Shown: one piece after another, positions 26,144-36,085 of the stretch
Layout of the letters: each line of letters begins with the position of its first letter
How positions within the stretch are numbered: the stretch's first letter is position 1
Assembly: GCF_029320955.1 (NCBI RefSeq)
Contig: NZ_CP119757.1
Span: forward strand, 1,364,001 to 1,428,000
DNA from: Flavobacterium sp. YJ01
GTDB lineage: Bacteria; Bacteroidota; Bacteroidia; Flavobacteriales; Flavobacteriaceae
Length of the DNA: 64,000 nucleotides
Direction of reading: 5' to 3'
Translations under genes and position numbers: made by a program
Notes under the pieces: model-generated
What the model saw: the letters and a program-made list of their open reading frames with translations, nothing else
Told to the model about the DNA's origin: nothing
Databases searched by the model: none

Positions 26144-29100
26144 TTAAAAGCCAAGCTGAATGCCCATTGTAAACTGTCGCAATGGTGGAAGCGCCGAAGC
26201 AGACTGGTTTTCAGGATCAGCTCCGCGAAAGTCAGTTATGGTTAATAAATTTTGTCCCTGCAGATATACTTTTCCTGTAAAAGTTTTTGACCAAGCTGAT
26301 GGTATTGCATAAACAAGAGTCAGACTCTTTAGTCTCACAAAAGATGCATCACTGTATGCTGCATTGCTGTCAATCAGATTATAATGTCCTTCGAGTAATG
26401 TGCTATTCTGGCCGGTAGTGTACTGCTGTGATACTGCAGTAGTTCCGTCCTGCGGGAAATGGTTTGCCATAGCTGCAGGCTGATTTACAAATGAACCGGG
26501 TAAGGCTGACGTGTATAAATAATTCCTGCCGGTCTGCTTTACAAACTGGAATAAAAAATCGAGAGACCAATTTTTATATGCCAGCTGATTATTCAGCCCT
26601 CCATAGTATTTTGGAGAAGTATCTACAATTGTCTGGCGGTCATCTTGATAGGTTATTTGTCCGTCACCGTTAAAATCCTGAAAAGTGTAAGCTCCAGTTT
26701 GAGTATCAATTCCTGTATAATTAAAAACTTTCTTGATAAAAAGTGATTCACCTACTACAAGCTGGTTAGCATACGTAGAACTTTCAAGCCTTGGAAAAGA
26801 AACGAGTTTATTTTTTGGTACAGTAAGGTTTACTGTACTTGTCCATGAGAAATCCCTGCCTTTCAAATTGTTCGTGCGAAGTTCCAGTTCCAAACCGGTA
26901 TTTTCCACAGTTGCGTCAAAATTTGACTGGATCGAAGAAAACCCTGTCGTCCCGGGAAGCGGAACCCCGACCAATTGATTGGATGAGCGGTTGCGGAACC
27001 AAGCTGCAGAAAGAAAAATATTATCCTTTAAGAATCCGAGTTCCAATGCGAGTTCAAGTTTTTTATTTGTCTCCCAGCCGAAATCAGGATTGTAAAGACG
27101 CGACGGTAAAAGTCCTACCACTCCGTCATACAGATAAGGAGAAACTTTATAGGTATCCAGATACTGGTAATCTCCAATCTGGTCATTACCAGTAATTCCA
27201 TAACTCCCGCGAAGCTTCCCAAAGCTGATTATAGAATTATGCTCTTTGATAATGTCTTTATTAGAGAACAACCAGGCTGCGCCAACAGCACCAAAATTAG
27301 CGAAACGATTATCGGGGCCAAAACGGCTTGAACCATCACGGCGGCCCGTAAGGTTCACGATATATTTTTTGTGCCAGTTGATGTTAAGTCTTCCAAATAA
27401 TGCATTGTAATTGTACTGCGTTACCTCATGATTCAGAACAGTTACCGTATTGGCTGCAGCTAAACTATTAATAAGGGCATCGCTTGCAAATCCAAAGGCA
27501 GATTGTGCCAGTTTCGCCGTTTTTTGGCTCTGGAATGTTGTACCCACTAAGAAATTGATATCTATGTCTCCCAATTCTTTTTGGTAGCTTAACTGCGGTT
27601 CAAAAATATAGGATCTGCCAGTACCTGTAGACACAAATAGCGTTGATTCATGTTCACTTGTATCATATGGGCTGTAAATACTCAGCGGGCTGGTTACGTT
27701 TTGCGATAACCTATTATCGTTATATCCGATGCTGGCTTTAGCCTGAAGACCCGGAAAAAGATTATAAGACACTACTGCATTTGCAATAAGGTTTTGGCTT
27801 GTGGTAAGGTATGTGCCGTTAAGAAATGACAAAGGATTGATGAATGTGCCGTTTTCCCAGTTAAGACTGCCGTCACTGTTATAAAGCTCCGGTGCGTTTG
27901 GAGCAAGAGTATAAGCCCGCGAGGTCAAATCCCTGCCCGGCAGTGTATTTTTATCCCCGGAATAAGCGGCTGAAAAATTAAGGCTGAAGCGCTTATCATC
28001 GGACTGGTGTGAAATACTGCTGTTTATAGAGCCCTTTCCATAATGAAAATCTCCTGGAAATACCGTTGTTTCTTTGTGATAAGTGCCGCTTAACAGGAAT
28101 TGCGTATTTTTATTACCGCCTGAAATGGATGTTTGAATACTTTGAATGTAGGATGTGCCTCCGATTAATTCCTTCTGCCAGTCCATATTCCGGTTTTGAT
28201 CCCAAGTTCCGTTAATATCGTAAGCTCCTTCAGGATATTCAGTGATGTCATCATTAGCAAAAGCTTCTGCTCGCATTGACAGATACTGGCTGGTCTGCAT
28301 TAAATCCATTTTTCTTGCCACTTTGCCGACAGTCGTAAATGCATTTAAATTAAAACGTGTTTCTCCTGACCTGCCTTTTTTTGTTGTTATCAGTACCACG
28401 CCGTTTGCCCCGCGGGAACCGTAAATTGCTGTCGCATCGGCATCTTTCAATACCTCTATATTTTCTATGTCCGATACATTTAAATTGTTCAGCGGATTTG
28501 TAACACCCGAGATAGCGGATGCAGAAACAGTCGCATCTCCTAACGACTGTGATGAATATGGAACTCCGTTTACAATGTACAAAGGATCATTGCCATCTCC
28601 ACGGATACTGTTAAGTCCTCGGATCTGAATATTAAAACCGCCGCCAGGCACTCCTGTGTTTTGAGTGATGTTTACTCCCGTCATTCGTCCCTGCATTGCC
28701 GCTAATGGATTGTTGATAGGCTGTTTTTCAATATCTTCTGCTTTAATTCTAACAATGCTCCCAGTGCGCTCCTTTTCTTTAACTGAATAATAGCCTGCAT
28801 TGACACGAACTTCCTGAAGAGTGGTAGAATCATACTGGAGCGAAATGGCTACTTTTTTTCTTCCCAAAAGAGGAACTAAAGCTGTTTTAAATCCGATGAA
28901 TGAAACAACTAAAGTATCATAAGGAGAAGCTGAAATGGAAAACTGTCCGCTGTAATCAGATATTACAGTATTATTGGATTTGTTTTTTACTGCTATTGTA
29001 ACACCAGGCAAGGGAGAACTTCCATCAGTTACAGTGCCCTCTATCTGATGTTGTTGCAATATATTATAGAAATGCCGTTTTGAATTTGCGGCGAAGGAGG

Positions 29101-29179
29101 ATGAGAAAGACATACAAAGCCAGGTAAAAATTAGGCAATAAAGAGCTTTCCTATCCTTGTAAAATGAAAAATTATTCAT
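26144..29179 (-). CDS. SusC/RagA-family TonB-dependent outer-membrane transporter
   Basis: About 1011 residues from the chosen start. The order is: signal peptide (ALYCLIFTWLCMSFSSSFAA), a carboxypeptidase-like regulatory domain (IEGTVTDGSSPLPGVTIAVK), a TonB-box and plug region (NIQIRGLNSIRGDGNDPLYI, then EVLKDADATAIYGSRGANGV), and a C-terminal beta barrel ending FTMGIQLGF. I chose the Met at 29179 because it puts the signal peptide near the N terminus; an in-frame ATG at 29260 would add 27 residues that overlap a leader hairpin. It is the first gene of the operon SusC-SusD-S9 and imports the ligand across the outer membrane with TonB energy. Confidence 0.93.
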   Translation of the reverse strand: MNNFSFYKDRKALYCLIFTWLCMSFSSSFAANSKRHFYNILQQHQIEGTVTDGSSPLPGVTIAVKNKSNNTVISDYSGQFSISASPYDTLVVSFIGFKTALVPLLGRKKVAISLQYDSTTLQEVRVNAGYYSVKEKERTGSIVRIKAEDIEKQPINNPLAAMQGRMTGVNITQNTGVPGGGFNIQIRGLNSIRGDGNDPLYIVNGVPYSSQSLGDATVSASAISGVTNPLNNLNVSDIENIEVLKDADATAIYGSRGANGVVLITTKKGRSGETRFNLNAFTTVGKVARKMDLMQTSQYLSMRAEAFANDDITEYPEGAYDINGTWDQNRNMDWQKELIGGTSYIQSIQTSISGGNKNTQFLLSGTYHKETTVFPGDFHYGKGSINSSISHQSDDKRFSLNFSAAYSGDKNTLPGRDLTSRAYTLAPNAPELYNSDGSLNWENGTFINPLSFLNGTYLTTSQNLIANAVVSYNLFPGLQAKASIGYNDNRLSQNVTSPLSIYSPYDTSEHESTLFVSTGTGRSYIFEPQLSYQKELGDIDINFLVGTTFQSQKTAKLAQSAFGFASDALINSLAAANTVTVLNHEVTQYNYNALFGRLNINWHKKYIVNLTGRRDGSSRFGPDNRFANFGAVGAAWLFSNKDIIKEHNSIISFGKLRGSYGITGNDQIGDYQYLDTYKVSPYLYDGVVGLLPSRLYNPDFGWETNKKLELALELGFLKDNIFLSAAWFRNRSSNQLVGVPLPGTTGFSSIQSNFDATVENTGLELELRTNNLKGRDFSWTSTVNLTVPKNKLVSFPRLESSTYANQLVVGESLFIKKVFNYTGIDTQTGAYTFQDFNGDGQITYQDDRQTIVDTSPKYYGGLNNQLAYKNWSLDFLFQFVKQTGRNYLYTSALPGSFVNQPAAMANHFPQDGTTAVSQQYTTGQNSTLLEGHYNLIDSNAAYSDASFVRLKSLTLVYAIPSAWSKTFTGKVYLQGQNLLTITDFRGADPENQSASALPPLRQFTMGIQLGF

Positions 29180-29218
29180 AATATTGGATTGGTTAGTTAA
29201 ACGTTGGTTTGATTGACT

Positions 29219-29260
29219 ATGGTCCTCTATACTAGTTTGGTCGCTGTCATAGAGGGCCAT
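29219..29260 (-). promoter_or_regulatory. Leader hairpin of the SusC operon
   Basis: Twelve-base arms (29219-29230 and 29249-29260) pair with a single mismatch around an 18-base loop, 40 bases upstream of the SusC start. It may act in the mRNA leader or as a DNA operator. It also overlaps the first codons of the longer possible SusC frame, which argues against that start. Confidence 0.45.
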
Positions 29261-29598
29261 TTTTATTTTATTGCAGCTCTAATTGAGCTTTCAATTTAGA
29301 TTAAAACTTTGTTATTTCATTGGCATAAGCAGTTTTATGGTTTTAATAGTTTAAAAATAACGATGGCATGATTTTTAAACATGCAAATGTTGCAAAGTAT
29401 AGAATCGATAAGCTCTTCCTTTGACTAATTCAACGGTAATAACAGTAACGAGCCGGGTATTACAAACAATAAATTAACAGTTACACCATAATCAATCTAT
29501 TTACAGATTAAACAAAATGGTTGTGTTCCTTTAATATCTGAGGAGATTGCTTCGAGAAGTTGAGATTAGACTAAAAAAGAGGCATGGAACTCAGCTTA

Positions 29599-29711
29599 TC
29601 GTATCAAAGGCACTGGCGGTACCCTACCACAAATAAGTGAGCCCACGCCATAAAGCGTGAGCATCTTACTTATCCTCTCGTGGTATGTAAAACGCCAGTT
29701 TTTTGATACGA
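29599..29711. ncRNA. 113-nt nested hairpin, unknown structured element
   Basis: Five stems are nested: TCGTATCAAA/TTTGATACGA (29599-29608, 29702-29711), ACTGGCG/CGCCAGT (29612-29618, 29693-29699), TACCAC/GTGGTA (29625-29630, 29680-29685), ATAAGT/ACTTAT (29633-29638, 29668-29673) and CACGC/GCGTG (29644-29648, 29655-29659). Together they give 34 perfectly matched pairs. It lies in a gene-free stretch (29261-29873) with no open frame. It could be a small RNA, a folded single-strand recombination or transposition substrate, or a MITE-like relic. No second copy is visible in the window. Confidence 0.65.
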
Positions 29712-29821
29712 GATTCAAAGCGAATGCTTCAAATATTTTATATGAAGAAACGCAAATTTAATAAATGACATTTAATTTTCTGAATAAATATCAAATCTTA
29801 ATCAAAGATATAAAATATTAT

Positions 29822-29843
29822 TTGTAATCCAAGTGGATTACAA
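29822..29843. promoter_or_regulatory. Operator candidate for the downstream XRE regulator
   Basis: TTGTAATCC and GGATTACAA form a perfect 9-bp inverted repeat with a four-base centre, 31 bases before the regulator's start codon. The position suggests autoregulation. Confidence 0.55.
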
Positions 29844-29873
29844 GATATTATAAAAAAATTTCAAAATTGCAGT

Positions 29874-30122
29874 ATGGCAGAATTAACCCAAGAGGATAAT
29901 ATATTAAAAATAAAAATTGCAGAAAGAATCCAATCTTTAAGACTAAAAACGGGGCTTTCGCAAACAGATTTTGCTGAAAAAAACAATATAGATAGACAGC
30001 TTATCAATAGATGGGAAAGTTTAAAGAATAAGAGAGGTGTAACTATATATACTATTCAAAAATTTTGTAAAATGATAAATATAACATTGCAAGATTTTTT
30101 TGACGATGAAACTTTTAATTAA
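29874..30122 (+). CDS. XRE-family transcriptional regulator
   Basis: An 82-residue single HTH_3 domain protein (IAERIQSLRLKTGLSQTDFA, then INRWESLKNKRG and a tail ending FFDDETFN). It has the size of a Cro-like or antitoxin-type repressor. A perfect palindrome just upstream is its likely binding site. A relaxase relic follows, so it may be a leftover of an earlier mobile element. Its targets are otherwise unknown; the nearest other gene in either direction is the SusC operon. Confidence 0.82.
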   Translation: MAELTQEDNILKIKIAERIQSLRLKTGLSQTDFAEKNNIDRQLINRWESLKNKRGVTIYTIQKFCKMINITLQDFFDDETFN

Positions 30123-30126
30123 GGTA

Positions 30127-30153
30127 AAAAAGATGCTTTGGCATCTTTTTTTT
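30127..30153 (+). terminator. Terminator of the XRE regulator gene
   Basis: AAAGATGC and GCATCTTT around TTTG, followed by eight or more T, directly behind the stop codon. Confidence 0.85.
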
Positions 30154-30161
30154 ATACTTAA

Positions 30162-30551
30162 AGAAATTTAAAACAGGGCAGCGCTGAAAAATTAGCTGGA
30201 GTTCTTGAAAGCTATGGCAATGATACTATTCTAAGAAAAAGCAAAGAAGGACAACTTTAGGGAATAACTTACGTTGACCATAAAACCAAATCTGTTTTCA
30301 AGGCTAGCAGTCTTGGGAAAGAATTCAGTGCGAAAAGCATTCAGGAAAGTTGTGCCATGAACATTCTTGCCTTTGAAAGAAAGCATCAAAACTCTATTTC
30401 AACAAATTCAGACAACTTCAAAGATTTTGAATTAAGAGAGTATATAAAACAAAATCTTACAGAGATCCTACTTCGGGGGGAAAAAATAAATGACTATGTC
30501 TCGAAACAGTTTAGACGAAAAAAGAAACAGAGAATTTCCTGGTGTATTTAA
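30162..30551 (+). pseudogene. Decayed relaxase (MobA C-terminal part) with in-frame stop
   Basis: The frame reads LKQGSAEKLAGVLES, then EGQL, an in-frame TAG at 30258-30260, and GITYVDHKTKSVFKASSLGK, ending with a basic tail. The part after the stop matches the relaxase at 54878 (GLTYVDHKTKCVFNGSVLGK) and the one at 17184 (GITFIDHKSRSVWNGSEL). Everything before the C-terminal third is missing, including the histidine motif. This is the remnant of a third mobilisation module between the SusCD cassette and the hsd locus, and probably marks a recombination joint. Confidence 0.8.
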
Positions 30552-30590
30552 AAAAGTCAAGGAGGTATTCTTACCTCCTTGACTTTTTTT
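30551..30590. terminator. Bidirectional terminator between mobA relic and hsdR
   Basis: AGTCAAGGAGGTA pairs with TACCTCCTTGACT around a tetraloop and is flanked by A and T runs, so it works in both directions. Confidence 0.85.
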
Positions 30591-30639
30591 ATATTTTTTG
30601 GTTACTTATCTTCCATTTTACTAGAGAATAACTAAATAA

Positions 30640-33600
30640 TTAAAGTTCTCCTCCAACTCCTTTAAATTTATCAACAAAGGCACTGATTTTTTGGAATACA
30701 CTTTGTTTTTTAGTCAAATATTGAGGGTTTAAAGGGCTCATTTTAGGTAAAAGAGCATTGAGTTCTGTACCATTTTCACTTGCAAACTCACGTTTCAAAG
30801 ATGCTGCGATATATCGTTTTGCCGCTTCTTCATTTAAGTTTTCATCTGTAATTAATTCAGAAGCTTCTGTTTTCTGTTTTCCTTGTGCATAGGCAAAGAA
30901 TGAATCTATTACATTCGCTTTATCTTTAATCTTGTCAAGGTCTGTTTCGTTAATAAAATCGACAACTAAAGACTCTTTTGCCCTATTACCTATACTGGCA
31001 CGGATAACGCGACGTACCTCATCGACTAAGGCAACTTTATCTTTGGTCTTTTTATTGTGCTCGAAGATTAATTCCAGTATGTAATCCAGATTGATTTCCT
31101 GTGATTTCAATAAGTCAATTTCAAATACTACATCATCCCAATCAATTTTAGATTCTTCAGATTCCTTACCATTTTTTTCACGTCGCAACCAGTCACGGAT
31201 ATCATTGTACGTTGAGCGATAATCTTGAACTGTTCTTTCCGGTAACAACGAAATATCTTTCATCACAGCGATATCCTCGTCCGCTACAAAGTAGGTTTCT
31301 TTGAATGCCTCGATTGCTTCTGTGTCATTTAAGTCTATATATTGTAATGCTTTTAAATGTGTGAATTCATCGTAATTCTGCAAAATATTTTCTACTCGCA
31401 AGTATTCCCCAAAAAGCTTTGCAAATTCTTTCTTGTCTTTTTCTTTAACGATTTCATCTGGATTTGGAAATTTTGCATTCAATTCATTGACCACGTCCTT
31501 AAACCCTCTACGCGCTTTACCAGTTGCAATATCCGTAAAGCCTTCCAAATACTCTTTGTAGCTTTTTTCAAGGACTACATTTTTGGTGTTTTTGTCACCA
31601 AATAAGGTGATGGCATCAATAGTGGCTTGTTCTAAATCTCTAAAAGTAACGATATTACCAAAGGTTTTTGTAGCATCATAAATACGATTGGTACGCGAAA
31701 AGGCCTGTATTAACCCATGATAACGCAAATTCTTGTCTACAAACAGCGTATTCAATGTGGGGGCATCAAAGCCCGTAAGAAACATCCCGACTACGATAAT
31801 AAGGTCAACTTCTTTGCTCTTAACACGTTTTGCCAGATCGCGATAGTAGTTTTGAAACTCTTTACTCTCTACCCCAAAACTGGTTTTGAACATTGTATTA
31901 TAGTCATTGATGGATTTGGTTAAAAACTCTTTTGCACTTTGATCCATTGCTGATGGTTCAAAAGTTTCATCAGGAATCTCACCAACAGCACTTTGTTCTT
32001 CATTCGCAGCAAAAGAGAATATGGTTGCTATTTTTAAAGGCTTTTCACTTTCCTTTTGCAACTTGTTTAATTCCTCATAGTAACATTTGGCAGCATCTAC
32101 ACTACTTACGGCAAACATGGCGTTAAAACCTTTGTTACCACCTTGGCTTCTGTGGGTTTTAATTCTAAAATTTTGTAAAATGTATTGAGAAATCTCTTTG
32201 ATACGCTTAGGATGAAGTAATGCGGTATTGTTTTCTGCAGAACTTAATTTTTTTTCATCCTGTTCTGTTTCTATCCTCTTAAATTGTGGACGTACATTGT
32301 TGTAATCAACTTTGAACTTCAATACTTTTTCGTCTCTGATGGCATCGGTAATCACATAGGAATGCAATTCACGGCCAAAAACACTTGCTGTAGTTTCAGC
32401 ACCTAAAGCATTTTGAGGAAAAATTGGCGTTCCTGTAAAGCCAAATTGATAGAACTTTTTGAACTTTTTATTCAGGTTCTTCTGTGCTTCACCAAACTGC
32501 GAACGATGTGCCTCATCAAAGATGAATACCACTTGCTTTTGATAAATAGCCAAATCGCTCTCCGTTTTCATCAGATTATTCAGCTTCTGGATAGTGGTAA
32601 CAATAATCTTATTATCCTCTTTTTCGATATTGCGTTTCAAACCAGCCGTACTATCTGAACCGTTCACACTATCAGGCGAGAATCGTTGATACTCTTTCAT
32701 GGTCTGAAAGTCGAGATCTTTACGGTCGACTACAAAGAAAACTTTATCAATAAAATCGAGTTGGGTTGCGAGTCTTGCCGCTTTGAAACTGGTCAATGTT
32801 TTCCCCGAACCTGTGGTATGCCAAATGTAACCGCCACCTTCTACATCCGACCATTTTTTTACATTAAAGGAACTTTCTATTTTCCATAAAATACGTTCTG
32901 TAGCTGCAATTTGATAAGGACGCATGATTAGTAAGATATCACTTGTATCGAAAACCGAATAGGTAAACAATACTTTTAAAAGTGTTTTTTGTTGAAAAAA
33001 AGTAGCTGTAAAATCTTTTAAATCTTTAATTAATGTATTGTCTGCCTTTGCCCAGTTCATGGTAAAGTCGAAACTGTTTTTATTGCGTTCTACTGTATTG
33101 GCAAAATATCGAGTATCTGTACCGTTTGAGATTACAAAAAGTTGTAGGTATTTAAAGAGCGAATTATTAGAATTAAAACTCTCTTTGGAATAGCGATGTA
33201 CTTGATTGAAGGCTTCACGAATAGCCACTCCGCGCTTTTTTAGCTCTATTTGTACCAAAGGCAAACCATTTACTAATATAGTAACATCGTAGCGGTTGGC
33301 ATGTGTTCCTTTTTGTTCAAATTGTTTAATTACCTGAACTTTATTACGAGTAACATTCTTTTTGTCAACCAGATAAATGTTTTGAATATGTCCATCGTCA
33401 AAAACAAAATCGTAAATATAGTTATCGTGTATTTTTCGTGTTTTATCTATCAGGTTATCGCTAGGTTTATCCAAATATTCTTCTACAAAACGAAACCATT
33501 CACTATTTGTAAACTCCATGTTATTTAACGCCTGCAGTTGTACTCTGGCATTAACTAACATAGATTCTATCGATTTAACCTCGGTAGGATTTTCGAAACC

Positions 33601-33756
33601 TTGACTGATTAAATCTTGGATAAACTCACGCTCTAAATCGGATTCAGTTTGATAACTTACAGGCGCTTCGTTTAGCACTGAATACTTTGTGTATTTATCC
33701 AGAACAATGAAATTGTTTGATTCGGCTATGGTGTTATACTGGGACATTTTCTTCAA
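30640..33756 (-). CDS. hsdR: Type I restriction enzyme, R subunit
   Basis: A 1038-residue restriction and translocation subunit. The N-terminal PD-(D/E)XK nuclease has D157 and E171-L-K173 ([20 protein letters not shown]). The superfamily 2 motor follows with Walker A TGSGKT at 315-320, DEAH at 414-417, FGFTGTP as motif III, and motif VI SRTNRI. The C-terminal helical part binds the modification complex. It is the last gene of the operon hsdM-hsdS-prrC-hsdR and overlaps the prrC-like gene by up to 23 bases. A start at the fourth codon (33747) is equally possible. With HsdM and HsdS it cuts unmodified foreign DNA. Confidence 0.95.
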   Translation of the reverse strand: MKKMSQYNTIAESNNFIVLDKYTKYSVLNEAPVSYQTESDLEREFIQDLISQGFENPTEVKSIESMLVNARVQLQALNNMEFTNSEWFRFVEEYLDKPSDNLIDKTRKIHDNYIYDFVFDDGHIQNIYLVDKKNVTRNKVQVIKQFEQKGTHANRYDVTILVNGLPLVQIELKKRGVAIREAFNQVHRYSKESFNSNNSLFKYLQLFVISNGTDTRYFANTVERNKNSFDFTMNWAKADNTLIKDLKDFTATFFQQKTLLKVLFTYSVFDTSDILLIMRPYQIAATERILWKIESSFNVKKWSDVEGGGYIWHTTGSGKTLTSFKAARLATQLDFIDKVFFVVDRKDLDFQTMKEYQRFSPDSVNGSDSTAGLKRNIEKEDNKIIVTTIQKLNNLMKTESDLAIYQKQVVFIFDEAHRSQFGEAQKNLNKKFKKFYQFGFTGTPIFPQNALGAETTASVFGRELHSYVITDAIRDEKVLKFKVDYNNVRPQFKRIETEQDEKKLSSAENNTALLHPKRIKEISQYILQNFRIKTHRSQGGNKGFNAMFAVSSVDAAKCYYEELNKLQKESEKPLKIATIFSFAANEEQSAVGEIPDETFEPSAMDQSAKEFLTKSINDYNTMFKTSFGVESKEFQNYYRDLAKRVKSKEVDLIIVVGMFLTGFDAPTLNTLFVDKNLRYHGLIQAFSRTNRIYDATKTFGNIVTFRDLEQATIDAITLFGDKNTKNVVLEKSYKEYLEGFTDIATGKARRGFKDVVNELNAKFPNPDEIVKEKDKKEFAKLFGEYLRVENILQNYDEFTHLKALQYIDLNDTEAIEAFKETYFVADEDIAVMKDISLLPERTVQDYRSTYNDIRDWLRREKNGKESEESKIDWDDVVFEIDLLKSQEINLDYILELIFEHNKKTKDKVALVDEVRRVIRASIGNRAKESLVVDFINETDLDKIKDKANVIDSFFAYAQGKQKTEASELITDENLNEEAAKRYIAASLKREFASENGTELNALLPKMSPLNPQYLTKKQSVFQKISAFVDKFKGVGGEL

Positions 33757-34882
33757 TTAAAGTTGGCGTAATTGTTGATTTAAAACTGTACATTCTTTTT
33801 ATTTCTTCTACCAAGAAACCTAACACTCTTTTATCATTATCATCTAAAATTGAAATTTCTTCACCATGATGCTTTGAATGACTGGAAAGATTAATAATTC
33901 GATTATAATACGCCTCTTGTGCTTCTTGAGGCAAGAGATCTCTCCAATTATCGTAACCTAAAAAAGTTGAAGTTTTTTCAAATATATTTCGAAGAAAGTT
34001 ATAATGATACTTTTGTATGTCTCCTGACAGGACTACTTTTTCTAGTTCTGACAACAGAAATAAATGGTATGAAAAAGGAGAATCTTTAGATTGCTCAACA
34101 AGAGAGAAAGTTCCATCATTTAATTTTTCAAAACGCCATTTTTTTGTTTTTGGTACTCTATTAAATTCGTTAAAAAGTACATTATAGAATAGTGGATTGT
34201 GTGTGGTTATGATGAACTTCAATTCTGAAGTACTTGATTTTATCAATTCAGCGATATTTACAGCCAATTCGATTAAATGGGTATCATCTAATGAACTTAC
34301 CGGGTCATCGATAAATACGTATTGCAAATCGCTAAATTGTTTTGCTTCATCTTCATCCTCCTCCAGAGCATTTAACGCATTGATTGTTTGCGCTAATAAA
34401 CTGTAAAAAACACTCCAGATAAAACAACTTTCTTCGCCTTTAGAAATTTTTACAAAATCTGAACCTGAATCATCACCACGTTCAAATGAGAAACGTACCT
34501 CAGAATAATCTTCATTGAATTTTGGCGTTAATTTATCATTTGTATAACGCTGGAAATGTGCCGTTATGTTTGGCTCTTGTCCTTGATCCCGAAGCACCCA
34601 ATTCGTATAATTATTGGGTTGAATTTTTAATTTTCTATCTTCGTCATTATCCAAATCATTATCCCAATAAAACAAATCTTCGGTGAATGCATTGTAGTAC
34701 ATTATTTTGATTTTAGATGCCTCTGCTTCTTCATCTTCGTCACCTGAATTTTTAGGCGCTATCAATTCTTTGAATTCTCTTGATAAGCGGGTTTTACCGG
34801 TGCCGTTAAAGGCATAAATTAACTGTACTTTTTTATTGGCATCAATAAGTTTTTGTGCTATTTCAGGTAGTGTTTGGCTCAT
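33734..34882 (-). CDS. prrC: PrrC-like anticodon nuclease
   Basis: A 382-residue protein with an ABC-type ATPase domain and a short C-terminal domain. The P-loop is AFNGTGKT (24-31), the signature-like ISKGEE is at 146-151, Walker B is YVFIDDP (188-194) with SSLDD after it, and the H-loop is TTHNP. PrrC of E. coli cuts tRNA-Lys with a triad R320, E324, H356. Here R298, E302 (LRNIFE) and H335 (SSHSKHH) have nearly the same spacing. Length and gene order (hsdM-hsdS-this-hsdR) match the prr locus, which is also a type IC system. The expected role is a backup: held silent by the Hsd complex, it would cleave tRNA when a phage disables restriction. An RloA-like ATPase without nuclease activity is the alternative. 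Confidence 0.68.
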   Translation of the reverse strand: MSQTLPEIAQKLIDANKKVQLIYAFNGTGKTRLSREFKELIAPKNSGDEDEEAEASKIKIMYYNAFTEDLFYWDNDLDNDEDRKLKIQPNNYTNWVLRDQGQEPNITAHFQRYTNDKLTPKFNEDYSEVRFSFERGDDSGSDFVKISKGEESCFIWSVFYSLLAQTINALNALEEDEDEAKQFSDLQYVFIDDPVSSLDDTHLIELAVNIAELIKSSTSELKFIITTHNPLFYNVLFNEFNRVPKTKKWRFEKLNDGTFSLVEQSKDSPFSYHLFLLSELEKVVLSGDIQKYHYNFLRNIFEKTSTFLGYDNWRDLLPQEAQEAYYNRIINLSSHSKHHGEEISILDDNDKRVLGFLVEEIKRMYSFKSTITPTLIEENVPV

Positions 34883-34897
34883 GCTAGGTGGTTATTT

Positions 34898-36085
34898 TTA
34901 TTCTGAAAAAGTTAGTAATAGGTTACGGTAATATTCATATTGCTTTTGTCTCAACTCAATTTCTTTTGGCAAACCTTCACTTATAGAAGTGGTAAGCACG
35001 TCAAATTTATCGAGAATGGAAACGATGCGTTCTTGTTCTTCAAGTGAAGGAACAGGGATTTTTATTTTAGCCAAATCATCAGCATTTACACGACGGACTT
35101 TTGTACCCGTGATAAATGGTCTTTTTTGTTTTTGAAATTGTTCAGTTTGAAAAAAGTAAGCCATATATTTGGGATGTAAACTATGCGAATAAAAACAGGC
35201 ATCACTACTTACAGCTATTTCTTCATTTCCTAACCAAGCTACTGCTTTACATACATCCTCATCATTTTCACTGGTTGTTGCAATAATTAGATTGCCATAT
35301 TTTGCTTTACGAGCTTTCTTTGCAAATTCTTCCGACACAAATGTTTTGGTTTTATTAGTGTATGTACCGTAATAAGTATAGATTTGTCCATAGTGAATAC
35401 AGCCAACTCCTGTTTCTGTAAAGTCTTTTTTCTGCAAACCAGCACCACGAATAAATTTGCCGATTCTTTCATCTCCCAAAGGTAAATGTTGTACTTTATT
35501 TTTATCCAAGGAATACAACTTCTCCCTATAATAACTATATTGTATTTTTCGTGCTGTAAGCTCTGCTGTAAGCTCTGCTGTAAGCTCTGTAAATTTATCG
35601 AGAATGGCAACAATTTTTTGTTGGATTTCGAGGGATTTTTTTGGGTTTTCTGGGCAGGGAATAGGGATTAGTTTATTAGAATAATTACTAATCCATTGTC
35701 GCTTGTGGTCACCATCAACTAAATCACTTCGCAAAGTGTTCATCCAATAATAAATATATTTTAAAGAAGCCTTAGTTTCATCTTTGGAAGTAATCATCTT
35801 CATTGCCGATGATTTAGCTTTAAAATCGAAATCAACCCATTTATTTGCTGTTGTGAAATCATCAAAAATTATAACTGGGCTTTCCGATGCTTTATAAATA
35901 CCATTAGTTTCATCAGTATATCCTAAAACAAATGTTTTACCAGCAGTCAAAACTGGAGTTAGAAAATTATCATTATAATTATTTGTCTTTACTAGGTATT
36001 TAGTCGGTTGTTCATAATCGGAAAACTCCCCCAAAGGTTTCCATTCCACTTCCACGCCTTCTAATAATTTATCTAAAAAACTCAT
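34898..36085 (-). CDS. hsdS: Type I restriction enzyme, S subunit (type IC)
   Basis: A 395-residue specificity subunit with two target recognition domains, each followed by a conserved helix. The central helix ([20 protein letters not shown], near 161-180) and the terminal one ([20 protein letters not shown], then [12 protein letters not shown]) are typical of the type IC family of EcoR124 and EcoprrI. The central linker contains TAEL repeats encoded by three perfect 12-bp units. The start codon overlaps the hsdM stop by four bases. It sets the DNA target of both modification and restriction. Confidence 0.94.
   Translation of the reverse strand: MSFLDKLLEGVEVEWKPLGEFSDYEQPTKYLVKTNNYNDNFLTPVLTAGKTFVLGYTDETNGIYKASESPVIIFDDFTTANKWVDFDFKAKSSAMKMITSKDETKASLKYIYYWMNTLRSDLVDGDHKRQWISNYSNKLIPIPCPENPKKSLEIQQKIVAILDKFTELTAELTAELTARKIQYSYYREKLYSLDKNKVQHLPLGDERIGKFIRGAGLQKKDFTETGVGCIHYGQIYTYYGTYTNKTKTFVSEEFAKKARKAKYGNLIIATTSENDEDVCKAVAWLGNEEIAVSSDACFYSHSLHPKYMAYFFQTEQFQKQKRPFITGTKVRRVNADDLAKIKIPVPSLEEQERIVSILDKFDVLTTSISEGLPKEIELRQKQYEYYRNLLLTFSE
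35553..35588 (-). repeat. Three 12-bp repeats in hsdS encoding TAEL units
   Basis: GCTGTAAGCTCT occurs three times in perfect tandem. In EcoR124 and its derivative, two or three copies of an equivalent TAEL-coding repeat set the spacer of the DNA target to six or seven bases. Slippage here would change specificity without breaking the frame. Confidence 0.85.

Noticed and set aside
29599-29711. Retron msr/msd or integron attC
   Set aside because: No reverse transcriptase or integron integrase gene lies nearby, and the outer arms do not fit the attC core sequences. The hairpin itself is kept as an unknown structured element.
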